Positions 17,073-26,811 are shown, numbered from the stretch's first letter. The stretch: DNA of 64,000 nt from Mucilaginibacter segetis (GCF_016522075.1 NZ_JAEHFW010000001.1:682001-746000), one strand, 5' to 3'. Translations and numbers: made by a program. Notes: generated by a model from the sequence alone, not told the origin.

Positions 17073-17603
17073 ATGTTATATATCAAAAATCATCCTTTTC
17101 CGGAACTGCAAACTGAACGGCTTGTACTGCGCCAATTGCAGGATAATGACGCGTCCGAAATTTTAAGGTTAAGGACGGATGAGCAGGTGAATAAATATAT
17201 TTACCGGCCAAAGGCTAAGGGTATTGATGACGCGCATAACTTTATACAACGCATTACTGAAAATACGAATAATAACATCAGTGCTTTTTGGGTGCTGACA
17301 TCAAAGCACCGCCCCGGGTTTATCGGTACTATTCTATTCTGGAATATCGACAATGAAAAGGAAACCGCCGAAATAGGGTATGAACTTTTGCCCGAATATC
17401 AGGGTAAAGGTTTCATGCTGGAGGCTGCCCGGAGCGTGATCGCTTACGGCTTTAATAATATAAAATTCAAAGCTATAGAGGCGTGTACTCACGCGCAAAA
17501 TGATGCTTCTATAAAATTATTGGGTAAACTCGGGTTTAAACACTTACCTGATAGCAAACCTGAAGAAAATGAAGCAGTTTTTATCTTGAATGCTGATATA
17601 TAG
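17073..17603 (+). CDS. GNAT N-acetyltransferase (RimJ/RimL type)
   Basis: 176 residues with the RimJ/RimL pattern: TERLVLRQLQDNDASEILRL at the N-terminus, AEIGYELLPEYQGKGFMLEA as the acetyl-CoA-binding motif A (Q/R-x-x-G-x-G/A form), and the ACTHAQNDASIKLLGKLGF strand and helix. It probably acetylates an N-terminal or small amine. It is 16 bp after argE, so likely co-transcribed, though no metabolic link is evident. Confidence 0.85.
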   Translation: MLYIKNHPFPELQTERLVLRQLQDNDASEILRLRTDEQVNKYIYRPKAKGIDDAHNFIQRITENTNNNISAFWVLTSKHRPGFIGTILFWNIDNEKETAEIGYELLPEYQGKGFMLEAARSVIAYGFNNIKFKAIEACTHAQNDASIKLLGKLGFKHLPDSKPEENEAVFILNADI

Positions 17604-17605
17604 CT

Positions 17606-17637
17606 AATACCCGGAGCTATATTGAACTCCGGGTATT
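17606..17637. terminator. Hairpin between convergent genes
   Basis: A perfect 11-bp inverted repeat (AATACCCGGAG / CTCCGGGTATT) with a 10-nt loop between the GNAT stop and the end of the permease gene. There is no long T-run on either side, so it may be a weak or 3'-end-stabilising hairpin. Confidence 0.65.
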
Positions 17638-17643
17638 AGAACA

Positions 17644-20058
17644 CTATTCCGTACGGAGGCTTTTCACCGGATTTACCATTGCTGCCTTACCCGCCCTTAT
17701 GCTTACAATTATCAGAGCAATAGCGATCATAATTAATCCTCCTATTAAAAACACCCACCAGCTTAGCGCCGTATGATAGGCGAAGTTTTCCAGCCACTTG
17801 TGCATTTGCCACCAAGCTATGGGTATAGCAATTACAAAAGCCAGTAATAGCAGTTTAGCAAAGTCGGCTGCTAAAAGTATAACTATCTGTTTTACTGATG
17901 CGCCCAGTACTTTGCGTACGCCAATCTCCTTTACACGTCTGTTGGTCATAAATATAACCAGTCCCAGCATACCCAGGCAACTAATGAGGATGGCTATACC
18001 TGCAGACCAGGTAAGCAACATAGATAATTGCTGGTCGGCCTTGTAAAAGTTTTCGACGGTTTTATCTAAAAACGTGTAATCAAAGTCAATGTCAGGGTAA
18101 ACTGATTTCCATGACTTGGTCATTTTTTCTATAGCCTTATTCCAAGTTGCCGGGTCGGTTTGCAGCGCCACGTGCATTACGTATCCATGTTTAGGTGCCG
18201 AATAATAGATGAGAGGGGCCACTGTTGTACGTACAGAAGCCTGATTAAAATCGTGCATAATACCCACTATCGGAATTTGCCCGTTACCGAATTGCAAAAA
18301 GTGCCCTACTGCTTCCGCCGGATGATTGAACCCAATTTGTTTGGCCAGTGTTTCATTAATAAGTAACTCATTAGCCGTATCAGATGCGGTTATATTCCGC
18401 CCTGCAACCAAAGGGATATGGTATACACTCAGGTATGATGTATCCCCGTCGCGCGAGTTTACCTGTAATTTCATATCCTTGCCTTTTTCTTTATAATCTA
18501 CCTCGGTAGACATCGATCCGTTGAAAGCCGGCGACTGGTTTCCCAAACTAACTGCCTGTATCTCAGGGATGGCTGCCAATTCCTGCTTCAGTACAAACTT
18601 TTTATCATTAGGGTTATTAAAATCAAATGGCACATAAAAATTAATAATGGCGCTTTTACGGAAGCCCATATTTTTAGCCTGTGCAAAATGCAACTGCTTA
18701 TTAACCACCAATACGCCTATAACAAATACCTGGGCAATAATAAATTGCGAAACAATGAGCGATTTGCGCAGCCATGCACTGCCTACCGTTCCTGTAGTAT
18801 TGTTTTTTAATACCGTAACAGGCCGGAAGGACGACATTATAAATGCGGGATATAATCCGGCTATAAGACTTACCAGAATAGTAAGCGCCAGTAAAAATAA
18901 CCATAACGATGGCTCACTGAATAAGTAAGATGCATCCAGCCCGTCCGGAATAAATCCGCTGAAAACTTTTAGCAGTAATGGTACCAACGCAACCGAAAAA
19001 ACAGCCGTTATCAGCGTAAGTAAAAAAGTCTCTGATAGGAATTGTGCTATTAATTGACCTTTGCCGCTACCAAGGGTTTTGCGTATACCTATTTCTTTAC
19101 CGCGTTCTGAAGCATGGGCTGTAGATAAATTAATGAAGTTGATAGCGCCAAGCAGTAATAAAAATACAGCAAGTATGGTTAAGTTAAGAATCACCCCCGG
19201 GTTAACTGTACCACCAAAGTCGGGGTTAATGTGTATATCACCCAAGGCCTGTAATATATGTTTGGTTTTACTATCTGAGTTTTTAGCGAAGTTCTTAAAA
19301 ATAGTTGCGATCTGGCTGTTTATGGTTGCAGCCCGCACATTCGGATTTAATTTAATAAGCACCTGATTAGAGGAGTTTGTGCTTCCCCACTGTTCAGTCT
19401 GGTAGTCCTTTTTTAATCTCGGCAGATAAATGGTGTTCAGCGATATAAAGCTTTTTTTCTCAAAATCGCTTTTGGCGTCAAGATCCGCTATAATACCGCT
19501 AACAGTGGTTCTTATGGTATCGTTAAAAGTAACCACCTTGCCTACCATCTGCTGTGGCGTAAGATCGGGAAAATAGGTTTTGCCCCGGCTTTCAGTTAAT
19601 ACTAAATTATAGGGATCTTTAAAGGCGTTTGACGGGTTGCCAGCCAACCATTGATGCGGGATGATCTTAAAATATCCCTCATCTGCAAAAACCACATCAT
19701 CCTGTTTTTTAAAAAGTTTATCGGGCTTGCTGCTGCCTTCAGGAATATTGACCTTGAGGTTCCAGCTATTATAATCAAACAAAGGAGCCACAGCCTCAAT
19801 TCCGCTGGAGTTTTGTTTCAGTGCTTCAGCAAGTGGTACCGGAACTCCCTGGTTTTTCCATCCGTCACCATCGGTAACCACCCGGTAAATACGATCACGA
19901 CCCGGTTCAAACTTATCGAAGCTGCTATCGTATCGGATAATCATGAAAATGATAAGTGCTGCACTGATGCCGACAGAAAGTCCTAATACATTGATCAGTG
20001 TGGTAACCTTGTTCTGGCGTAAATACCTTATAGCGGTATAAAAGTAATTTTTGATCAT
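17644..20058 (-). CDS. MacB/FtsX-type ABC transporter permease
   Basis: 804 residues in the double-FtsX layout common in Bacteroidota. TM1 is near residues 20-42 (NVLGLSVGISAALIIFMII), followed by a large periplasmic MacB-PCD domain. Three helices lie near 285-400 (first FtsX, with ERGKEIGIRKTLGSGKGQL). A second periplasmic domain follows, and the last three helices near 680-795 (second FtsX, with RRVKEIGVRKVLGAS). No ATPase subunit is next to it, so it must pair with one encoded elsewhere. Such permeases move lipoproteins, peptides or drugs by mechanotransmission. The substrate is unknown. It is convergent with GNAT and divergent from argH. Confidence 0.88.
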   Translation of the reverse strand: MIKNYFYTAIRYLRQNKVTTLINVLGLSVGISAALIIFMIIRYDSSFDKFEPGRDRIYRVVTDGDGWKNQGVPVPLAEALKQNSSGIEAVAPLFDYNSWNLKVNIPEGSSKPDKLFKKQDDVVFADEGYFKIIPHQWLAGNPSNAFKDPYNLVLTESRGKTYFPDLTPQQMVGKVVTFNDTIRTTVSGIIADLDAKSDFEKKSFISLNTIYLPRLKKDYQTEQWGSTNSSNQVLIKLNPNVRAATINSQIATIFKNFAKNSDSKTKHILQALGDIHINPDFGGTVNPGVILNLTILAVFLLLLGAINFINLSTAHASERGKEIGIRKTLGSGKGQLIAQFLSETFLLTLITAVFSVALVPLLLKVFSGFIPDGLDASYLFSEPSLWLFLLALTILVSLIAGLYPAFIMSSFRPVTVLKNNTTGTVGSAWLRKSLIVSQFIIAQVFVIGVLVVNKQLHFAQAKNMGFRKSAIINFYVPFDFNNPNDKKFVLKQELAAIPEIQAVSLGNQSPAFNGSMSTEVDYKEKGKDMKLQVNSRDGDTSYLSVYHIPLVAGRNITASDTANELLINETLAKQIGFNHPAEAVGHFLQFGNGQIPIVGIMHDFNQASVRTTVAPLIYYSAPKHGYVMHVALQTDPATWNKAIEKMTKSWKSVYPDIDFDYTFLDKTVENFYKADQQLSMLLTWSAGIAILISCLGMLGLVIFMTNRRVKEIGVRKVLGASVKQIVILLAADFAKLLLLAFVIAIPIAWWQMHKWLENFAYHTALSWWVFLIGGLIMIAIALIIVSIRAGKAAMVNPVKSLRTE

Positions 20059-20289
20059 GGCGGGATTTTTTGAGTGTTCAGTATTGCTGTGACAACTGAT
20101 ATGCCAATTGTTAAACTATTGAAAATGAAATAATTAATTTATATGTATGTACGAAATCGGACGGTTGATGTACGGAAATGTTATAGAGTGTTCGGATATT
20201 TGATCTTAAAACAGCGTTTACGGCGAAAGTTATAGCATTCCTATTGTATTTGCCCCGTCAAAGGCTGTCTAATCTAAATCATTTAATTT

Positions 20290-20297
20290 TATATTTG
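20290..20297 (+). promoter_or_regulatory. -7 box (TATATTTG) immediately before argH
   Basis: It matches TAnnTTTG and ends 4 bp before the argH ATG at 20302. The transcription start would fall on or next to the start codon, giving a leaderless mRNA. No -33 TTG is seen at the normal spacing. Confidence 0.5.
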
Positions 20298-20301
20298 CAG
20301 C

Positions 20302-21636
20302 ATGAGCAAGCTATGGCAAAAAACCACTAATGTTGATAAACTGGTAGAAAATTTTACCGTTGGCCGCGACCGCGAACTGGACAATCAGATGGCCGCTTTT
20401 GATGTATTGGGTTCGCTTGCGCATACCACTATGCTGCAATCTATCGGCTTAATGGAAAGCGATGATCTGGCACTTGTTCAAAAAGAACTAAAGTCTATTT
20501 ATGCTGATATAATCAATGGCGATTTTGAAATACAGGAAGGGGTGGAGGATGTTCACTCACAGGTGGAGATGCTGCTTACCCAACGTATAGGGGATGCCGG
20601 AAAAAAAATACACAGCGGTCGTTCACGCAATGATCAGGTATTAGTTGACTTGAAATTATTTTTTCGCCATCAGCTTAAAGAAGTAGTAGAGTCTGTCCAA
20701 AAATTATTCACCCTGCTTTTGGAGTTGAGCGAGAAGCATAAAGAAGTATTATTACCCGGTTATACGCATTTGCAGGTAGCCATGCCCTCCTCATTTGGCT
20801 TATGGTTTGGAGCCTATGCCGAAAGTTTGGTTGATGACCTGGAAATGGTATTAGCCGCATGGAAGATCACGAATAAAAACCCTTTAGGCTCTGCGGCGGG
20901 TTATGGTTCATCATTCCCTCTAAACCGTACGCTGACCACACAGTTATTAGGTTTCGACAGCCTGAATTATAATGTGGTTTATGCGCAGATGGGGAGGGGG
21001 AAAACCGAGCGCATCATTGCGCAGGCTTTATCAACTATAGCGGCAACTATAGCTAAAATGGCTATGGATCAGTGCCTGTATCTGAGCCAAAACTTCGCTT
21101 TTGTAAGTTATCCCGAAAATCTTACCACGGGCAGCAGTATTATGCCGCACAAAAAAAACCCGGATGTTTGGGAAATTATGCGTGGCAAATGCAACCGCTT
21201 ACAGGCTTTACCAAATGATGTAGCTATGATGACCACCAATTTGCCATCGGGCTACCATCGTGAATTGCAATTGTTAAAAGAATTGTTATTCCCGGCATTT
21301 ACCGATATACAGGACTGCCTTAGCATGGCAGCCTTTATGCTGCAAAATGTTACTGTAAATACTAATATCCTGGATGACCCTAAATATTCTTATTTATTTA
21401 GTGTAGAAGAGGTAAACCGCGCGGTACTTAATGGCACACCCTTTAGAGATGCATACAAAAAAATAGGATTGGATATTGAGCAGGGCAATTTTAATCCCGA
21501 CAAAAACATTAACCATACGCATGAAGGTAGCATTGGCAACCTGCTAAACGAGCAAATAAGTGCATCAATGAATAAAGTACTAATTAGTTTTGATTTTAAT
21601 AAAGTAGAAGAAGCAATAGCTAAACTGGTTGGATAA
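20302..21636 (+). CDS. argH: Argininosuccinate lyase
   Basis: 444 residues of the fumarase/aspartase superfamily, catalysing the last step of arginine synthesis (argininosuccinate to arginine plus fumarate). Diagnostic motifs: VEDVHSQVEMLL, HSGRSRNDQVLVDLKL, PGYTHLQVAMP and the signature GSSIMPHKKNPDVWE with the catalytic Ser loop. Somewhat shorter than the roughly 460 residues of the enterobacterial form. YwbE and DUF1345 genes follow closely on the same strand (5 and 22 bp gaps), so they are probably co-transcribed. Confidence 0.95.
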   Translation: MSKLWQKTTNVDKLVENFTVGRDRELDNQMAAFDVLGSLAHTTMLQSIGLMESDDLALVQKELKSIYADIINGDFEIQEGVEDVHSQVEMLLTQRIGDAGKKIHSGRSRNDQVLVDLKLFFRHQLKEVVESVQKLFTLLLELSEKHKEVLLPGYTHLQVAMPSSFGLWFGAYAESLVDDLEMVLAAWKITNKNPLGSAAGYGSSFPLNRTLTTQLLGFDSLNYNVVYAQMGRGKTERIIAQALSTIAATIAKMAMDQCLYLSQNFAFVSYPENLTTGSSIMPHKKNPDVWEIMRGKCNRLQALPNDVAMMTTNLPSGYHRELQLLKELLFPAFTDIQDCLSMAAFMLQNVTVNTNILDDPKYSYLFSVEEVNRAVLNGTPFRDAYKKIGLDIEQGNFNPDKNINHTHEGSIGNLLNEQISASMNKVLISFDFNKVEEAIAKLVG

Positions 21637-21641
21637 ATTAT

Positions 21642-21842
21642 ATGAACGGACAAAACAGAAGTGATATTTATCCCGGCCTTGAGGTTGATATTATCCTGAA
21701 AAAGGATCAGCGCAGCGGGAAACTAACGCGGGGAATTGTAAAAGACCTGCTTACCAGTTCGGCTTACCACTCGCGTGGAATAAAAGTACGCCTGGAGGAT
21801 GGACAAGTGGGCCGTGTTGCTCAAATAGTTGAAGAGGACTAA
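21642..21842 (+). CDS. ywbE: YwbE family protein
   Basis: 66 residues matching the small YwbE family: YPGLEVDIILKKDQRSGKLT then GIVKDLLTSSAYHSRGIKV and EDGQVGRVAQI. Predicted to be an SH3-like small beta-barrel. Function not established. It starts 5 bp after the argH stop. Confidence 0.88.
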   Translation: MNGQNRSDIYPGLEVDIILKKDQRSGKLTRGIVKDLLTSSAYHSRGIKVRLEDGQVGRVAQIVEED

Positions 21843-21864
21843 ATATTAAATTATCAGTAAAAAG

Positions 21865-22554
21865 ATGCCGCCCCCTAAAAAGCCTGCAACGCACGCCTTA
21901 TTTCGCCTGGATGCACACTACAGGCTATACATATCTTTACTAACAGGTGCGGTAGTGCTTTTTTTTACAAGGCATCTTAATTCTATACCGGAAGTCACTT
22001 TAATGACCTGGATAGGATTTGCCCTGAGTGCTATAATTTTGGACTGGATAAATATATTGGGTGCCCATCCGCAAGAAATAAGTAAGGTAGCCGGTCTGGA
22101 AGATTCAAGCCGCTTTTTTATATTCCTGTTTGTAATGGCGGCTTCGCTGGTAAGTTTAGTAGCTATATTATTGCTGCTAAAATCAACCAAAGGAGAACCT
22201 GAAAGTATTGTAAACGGTTATATATTATTGGCCATGGCCGCGGTAATTATATCCTGGTGGCTGGTACATACAGTGTTTACCATGCGCTATGCCCATATTT
22301 ATTATACTACCGATAAGGGAAATAAAACACATAAAGGTGGTTTGGAATTTCCGGGGAATGAGAAAACTCCTGATTACATGGATTTTGTTTACTTCTCATT
22401 TGTAGTAGGAATGACCTTTCAGGTATCTGATGTAGAAATATCATCAAAGGATATCCGCAGGCTTACCTGGGCTCACGGTCTAATTTCCTTCGCATTTAAT
22501 ACCGCCATAGTAGCCCTCAGCATTAATGTAATATCGGGCCTGGTATCAAAATAA
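21865..22554 (+). CDS. DUF1345 integral membrane protein
   Basis: 229 residues with about five hydrophobic helices. The family signature lies at the C-terminal end, where YMDFVYFSFVVGMTFQVSDV is followed by RRLTWAHGLISFAFNTAIVA, resembling an ion-channel-like P-loop region. Role unknown. It is last of the argH-ywbE run. Its stop is 1 bp from the stop of the convergent MFS gene. Confidence 0.88.
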   Translation: MPPPKKPATHALFRLDAHYRLYISLLTGAVVLFFTRHLNSIPEVTLMTWIGFALSAIILDWINILGAHPQEISKVAGLEDSSRFFIFLFVMAASLVSLVAILLLLKSTKGEPESIVNGYILLAMAAVIISWWLVHTVFTMRYAHIYYTTDKGNKTHKGGLEFPGNEKTPDYMDFVYFSFVVGMTFQVSDVEISSKDIRRLTWAHGLISFAFNTAIVALSINVISGLVSK

Positions 22555-22555
22555 A

Positions 22556-23860
22556 TTAATCCTCAATTTTAGAGTGTTTTTGCGTGTCATTCATGGTGAT
22601 ATAAATAACCAGTGATATCGCAATACAGATAGTAACATACCAGTAGAACCATTCGGCGTGCCCGTGCTCTTTAAATAAAAGCGCGAAATACTCTGCGGAA
22701 CCACCAAATACCGAAACGGCTATGGCATACGGAAAACCAACCCCTAATGCACGTATATGAGCCGGAAAAAGCTCGGCCTTAACTACAGCGTTTATAGCCG
22801 TATAATTACTCACAATCAGCAAAGCAAGCATAATGAGGCCCATGGCCACATAAAAGCTGGTAGTATGGCTTAATACAGTCAATAATGGTACGGTGCAAAG
22901 TGTACCCAATATACCAAAAGTTTTAAGCATGGGTTTACGGCCTATCTTATCTGAAATGTATCCGTATAAGGGTTGTGCCAACATAAATATTACTAAAGTA
23001 AAAGTTGATATCAGCGTGGCTGTAGCTTTACTGAAACCACTTGTATTTACCAGAAACTTTTGCATGTAGGTAGTAAACGTATAAAAAGCCACTGTGCCGC
23101 CTAAAGTTAATCCTATCACTGTAAATACTGCTTTTGGATGTTGGGCCAGTGCCTTTAACGATCCACGCGCACGTTTTTCTTTAAGGTCTTCGTGTTTAAA
23201 GTTAGATGTTTCGTGGAGGTTGCGCCGCAGGTACATGGTGATGATGGCCAGTAAAGCTCCGATAAAGAAAGGAATTCGCCATCCCCATACATGCAATTGT
23301 TCAGGCGTAAGAAAAACGCGCTGTAACAATACCAATACACCAAGTGCTATAAGCTGACCCATTATAAGCGTTACATACTGAAAGCTGGAATAAAAACCAC
23401 GTTTCTTTTTTGTAGCCATTTCACTAAGGTAGGTTGCGCTGGTACCATACTCACCGCCTACGCTGAGTCCCTGGATAATGCGGGCCAGCATAAGTAATAT
23501 GGGTGCGGCAATACCAATATGGTTATAATCAGGGGTAATGGCTATAATTAACGATCCGGCGCTCATAAGTAATACCGACCAGGTAAGCGCGGCTTTACGC
23601 CCTTTTCTATCGGCAAACGTACCCATTAACCAGCCGCCAACGGGGCGCATTAAAAAGCCAATGGCAAATATACCTGCGGTATTCAGTAATTGTACGGTGG
23701 GATTTGCTGAAGGGAAAAATGCATCTGCAAAATATAGAGCAAACGCGGAGTAGACATACCAGTCGTACCACTCCACCAGATTGCCAAGAGAACCGCCCAC
23801 AATTGAACGAATACGGCTGCCCGGCGTAATAGTTGAATTTAACTGGTTGACTTTTGTCAT
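22556..23860 (-). CDS. MFS metabolite:H+ symporter (KgtP/ProP group)
   Basis: 434 residues with 12 predicted helices. The N-terminal GGSLGNLVEWYDWYVYSAFA and RPVGGWLMGTFADRKGRKAA are hallmarks of the metabolite:H+ symporter family, whose members carry 2-oxoglutarate, citrate, proline/betaine or shikimate. A second DRxGR-like motif, SDKIGRKP, lies after TM8. Substrate cannot be decided. It is a single gene; the 421-bp upstream region carries repeated TGTTCC-type motifs that may be operators. Confidence 0.88.
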   Translation of the reverse strand: MTKVNQLNSTITPGSRIRSIVGGSLGNLVEWYDWYVYSAFALYFADAFFPSANPTVQLLNTAGIFAIGFLMRPVGGWLMGTFADRKGRKAALTWSVLLMSAGSLIIAITPDYNHIGIAAPILLMLARIIQGLSVGGEYGTSATYLSEMATKKKRGFYSSFQYVTLIMGQLIALGVLVLLQRVFLTPEQLHVWGWRIPFFIGALLAIITMYLRRNLHETSNFKHEDLKEKRARGSLKALAQHPKAVFTVIGLTLGGTVAFYTFTTYMQKFLVNTSGFSKATATLISTFTLVIFMLAQPLYGYISDKIGRKPMLKTFGILGTLCTVPLLTVLSHTTSFYVAMGLIMLALLIVSNYTAINAVVKAELFPAHIRALGVGFPYAIAVSVFGGSAEYFALLFKEHGHAEWFYWYVTICIAISLVIYITMNDTQKHSKIED

Positions 23861-24281
23861 TGGCTATAACAGGTTTGTAAGGGCAAGATATAAAAATAAA
23901 AAAATTATATAGGGAGAGTTTGAGGCGATTGCTTACCAAGCAGGTGGGAAGGAATAAAAAATTAAATGATTTTTGACAGGACATAATATGTCATTTTTTG
24001 TTCTGTTCCGCTGGTGTGTATACAAAAAACGGAACAAGCGGAACACGCTGTTTTTCAGATACTTACTATTTTTTTTGTTTACTGATTTATAATCCATTTG
24101 CTTTATATGAAGTAAATAAGTATTTGATTATTAACTAACTAAAATATTTTAAAAAGTGTTCCGTTTTTTGGATAATGGAACAGCATACAGTGTACATCCT
24201 GAAAAATTCTAACATTAATATATGGTCATGTGATTTATTTGCATCAACTGCTGATCTTGAATCAAATTCCTATATTGTTGT
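23861..24281. other. Divergent intergenic region with repeated TGTTCC/GGAACA motifs
   Basis: No gene is seen in these 421 bp between the MFS and DUF2851 starts. It holds a GACAT-AAT-ATGTC near-palindrome (23980-23992) and five copies of TGTTCC or its complement GGAACA: 24004, 24031, 24040, 24157 and 24177. TGTTCCGCT (24004-24012) and AGCGGAACA (24037-24045) form a 9-bp inverted repeat with a 24-nt spacer. The copies at 24030 and 24039 are direct repeats 9 bp apart. The arrangement suggests operator sites. Confidence 0.5.
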
Positions 24282-25568
24282 ATGTTTTTCACCGAAGACT
24301 TTTTGCATTATGTATGGAAGTTCCGCTTGTTTGATCGGACTGAATTGAAAACGGCCGATGGAGAGGAATTAGAGGTACAATCTGCAGGGTTACATAATAC
24401 CCATGCCGGGCCCGATTTCCACAATGCGCGTATTCGTATTGGTGATACTACCTGGGCCGGTAACGTGGAATTGCATACATCTTCATCTGAATGGCAAAAA
24501 CACGGGCATAATGTTGATAAAGCCTATGACAATGTGATATTACATGTAGTGTACAATGATGATGAGCCAGTGATATTAACGAATGGCAGGCCGTTGCCTA
24601 CGCTGATATTAAAGGACCGTATCAACCCTGAACTTTTTACCCGGTATCATCAGCTTGTTTTTGGTAATCAAACTATAATTCCGTGCGAGGGCAGTATAGC
24701 TACAATTGATAAATTGACAATGCACAACTGGCTTACCCGCATATTGGTGGAGCGGCTGGAGAAACGGTCGGAATCGGTGATCGCTGCCTTGAATAAAAAC
24801 CGCGGCGACTGGGAAGAAACCTTTTACCAGTTTTTAGCGGCTAATTTCGGCTTTAAAGTGAATGCGCTACCATTTGAGCTGATGGCAAAATCGCTTCCGC
24901 AAAATATACTGGCCAAACACAAAAATAACCCTTTGCAAATAGAGGCGCTCATTTTTGGGCAGGCCGGACTGTTATCGGTTGAAATAGAGGATGATTATCC
25001 GCGTGCGCTAAAACAAGAGTACGCCTTTTTAAGGAAGAAATATGGCTTAGAGCCTGTTGATGCTCATTTATGGAAGTTTATGCGGATGAGGCCTCAAAGC
25101 TTCCCAACCATAAGGCTGGCGCAGTTTGCCGGGTTGGTAGTGCAAAGCAATCATTTGTTCTCTAAAATATTGGAAGTGAAAGAGATTAAAAACCTTCGGG
25201 AAATGTTTAGTGCTATCCCGGTAAACAGCTATTGGGACGATCACTACAGATTCGATAAAACTTCGAAGCCATCAAGTAAAATAATGGGGCAGGCGTCAGT
25301 AAATACCTTATTATTAAATACTGAGGTGCTGTTTTTATTTAGCTACGGCAAGCACCTGCAAATACAGCATTATATTAGCCGCAGCTTAAAATTGCTGGAA
25401 AATATTCCGGCAGAAAAAAATAATATTACAATTGATTTTGCTAACTTAGGAGTGGAAACTGAAACCGCGTTTGAATCGCAGGCACTGCTGGAGTTAAAAA
25501 ACAACTATTGCGATCATAAGAAATGCCTGCATTGCAGCGTTGGTATTAAAATATTAAAACCGTCCTGA
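24282..25568 (+). CDS. DUF2851 family protein
   Basis: 428 residues. The opening TEDFLHYVWKFRLFD and HNTHAGPDFHNARIRIGDTTW with NVELHTSSSEW are the family signature. The C-terminus has a Cys cluster CDHKKCLHCSVG that may bind metal. Soluble. DUF2851 is Bacteroidota-typical and unstudied. The GxDF...D/E and ELH residues resemble a nuclease-like core, but this is only inference. The PspC-like gene follows 1 bp after the stop, so the two are probably translated from one mRNA. Confidence 0.88.
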   Translation: MFFTEDFLHYVWKFRLFDRTELKTADGEELEVQSAGLHNTHAGPDFHNARIRIGDTTWAGNVELHTSSSEWQKHGHNVDKAYDNVILHVVYNDDEPVILTNGRPLPTLILKDRINPELFTRYHQLVFGNQTIIPCEGSIATIDKLTMHNWLTRILVERLEKRSESVIAALNKNRGDWEETFYQFLAANFGFKVNALPFELMAKSLPQNILAKHKNNPLQIEALIFGQAGLLSVEIEDDYPRALKQEYAFLRKKYGLEPVDAHLWKFMRMRPQSFPTIRLAQFAGLVVQSNHLFSKILEVKEIKNLREMFSAIPVNSYWDDHYRFDKTSKPSSKIMGQASVNTLLLNTEVLFLFSYGKHLQIQHYISRSLKLLENIPAEKNNITIDFANLGVETETAFESQALLELKNNYCDHKKCLHCSVGIKILKPS

Positions 25569-25569
25569 T

Positions 25570-25791
25570 ATGTTACAACGGATCATCACCTTTTTTGAGC
25601 GCTACTCCTTCGGGGTATGTACTTACCTGGGCGAGCGCTTTAATATTTCAATCTCCAAGATCAGGCTTTTCTTTATTTACTCGTCGTTTTTGGCAGTAGG
25701 CTTTCCGCTGATATTTTACTTTTTTGCAGGCATAGTACTAGATATACGTAATTACATTAAGCGCGTGCATACCCGTGCTACCGACATGTAA
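25570..25791 (+). CDS. PspC-domain small membrane protein
   Basis: 73 residues: FGVCTYLGERFNISISKIRL followed by a hydrophobic span (FFIYSSFLAVGFPLIFYFFAG), the standard PspC domain, a membrane-stress-associated module. It starts 1 bp after the DUF2851 stop, so is translationally coupled. No PspA/PspB genes are nearby. Confidence 0.88.
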   Translation: MLQRIITFFERYSFGVCTYLGERFNISISKIRLFFIYSSFLAVGFPLIFYFFAGIVLDIRNYIKRVHTRATDM

Positions 25792-25796
25792 AACAT

Positions 25797-26717
25797 TTAA
25801 AAATTAAATAATCCTTTGTCCCTGTCAATAAATTGCGGGCGATGAATGCTTAAATTCAATTTTTTATTCAGTTTTTCTATCACATAGTCTGCTAGTTCCG
25901 GCGAGTAGCGCTCATCGTGCTGGTGCATAAAAAACCAAACAGATCTTAAGCCTAATTCTCTCCATTCAGCAATACGTTCTACCCATTCATCGCAGCGGAT
26001 ATAATCGGTAGGGTGCAGGCTGTTGCCTACAAAACGAATAAAGGCGTGCGGTGTGGGCAACATCATATGAACACAATCTCTTCTGCCGGATGCATCTGTT
26101 ATTACTGCGCCAATGTTCAGCCTTTTAAACATATTAAATGCTGCTTCTCTGTACTCACTTTCAGCAAACCATGCCTTATGCCTTAATTCTACAAAAACCG
26201 GTACATCGGTAGGTAAGTGCTCTAAATAAGCGGTTAATTCCGGCAGGCTTTTAGGGTTGAAGTTATCGCTTAACTGCAAAAAAAGCGGTCCGAGTGTATC
26301 TTCAAAAGCCGCAATTCCCTCATAATAGCTGGTGGTAATATCCTCAGCGTTCTTTAAGCGCCGGATGTGGCTGATGCTTTGCGAAAACTTAGGGCAAAAT
26401 TTAAATTCCGGATTTGCATCAGCCTTTTGCTTCCACTTGCTGATTGTTGACGGGCCATACACCTGGTAAAAGGTAGCATTTAACTCAATAGCATTAAAAT
26501 GTTTTACGTACTCATCCAAAAAGTTGGCATCCTTAGTTTTTGGCGGATAAATTTTACCCACCCATTCTTTACGGCCCCATTTGGCACAACCTACATGTAC
26601 CTTCAGTTCATCAGCGCTGTCAGCCTGTTTCAGGGTATCAATAGTGAATGAAGGCGTTGCAGGCAGGGTAAAATCTGTAACTGCTAATTCTTCGGGAGAT
26701 ATTCGACCAAATTCCAT
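25797..26717 (-). CDS. DUF72 (YecE-like TIM-barrel) protein
   Basis: 306 residues from the ATG at 26717; the TTG seven codons upstream is less likely. Motifs VHVGCAKWGRKEWVGKIYPP, LNATFYQVYGPSTISKW and FVELRHKAWF are characteristic of DUF72/YecE, a TIM-barrel family of unknown reaction. It is convergent with PspC, 5 bp between stops, and downstream of the SDR gene but separated by its terminator. Confidence 0.88.
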   Translation of the reverse strand: MEFGRISPEELAVTDFTLPATPSFTIDTLKQADSADELKVHVGCAKWGRKEWVGKIYPPKTKDANFLDEYVKHFNAIELNATFYQVYGPSTISKWKQKADANPEFKFCPKFSQSISHIRRLKNAEDITTSYYEGIAAFEDTLGPLFLQLSDNFNPKSLPELTAYLEHLPTDVPVFVELRHKAWFAESEYREAAFNMFKRLNIGAVITDASGRRDCVHMMLPTPHAFIRFVGNSLHPTDYIRCDEWVERIAEWRELGLRSVWFFMHQHDERYSPELADYVIEKLNKKLNLSIHRPQFIDRDKGLFNF

Positions 26718-26767
26718 ATTAGTGCGGGTTTTTAACAATAGAGGTAAATATGGCCAAATTTATTAAA

Positions 26768-26811
26768 AAATGATCGGGGGAATGATCATTTAAGTATTTC
26801 CCCGATCATTT
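26768..26811 (-). terminator. Intrinsic terminator of the SDR gene
   Basis: A 12-bp perfect stem (AAATGATCGGGG / CCCCGATCATTT) with a 20-nt loop. Read on the minus strand it is followed by TTTTTTAATA. It lies 6 bp after the SDR stop and separates it from the DUF72 gene. Confidence 0.88.
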
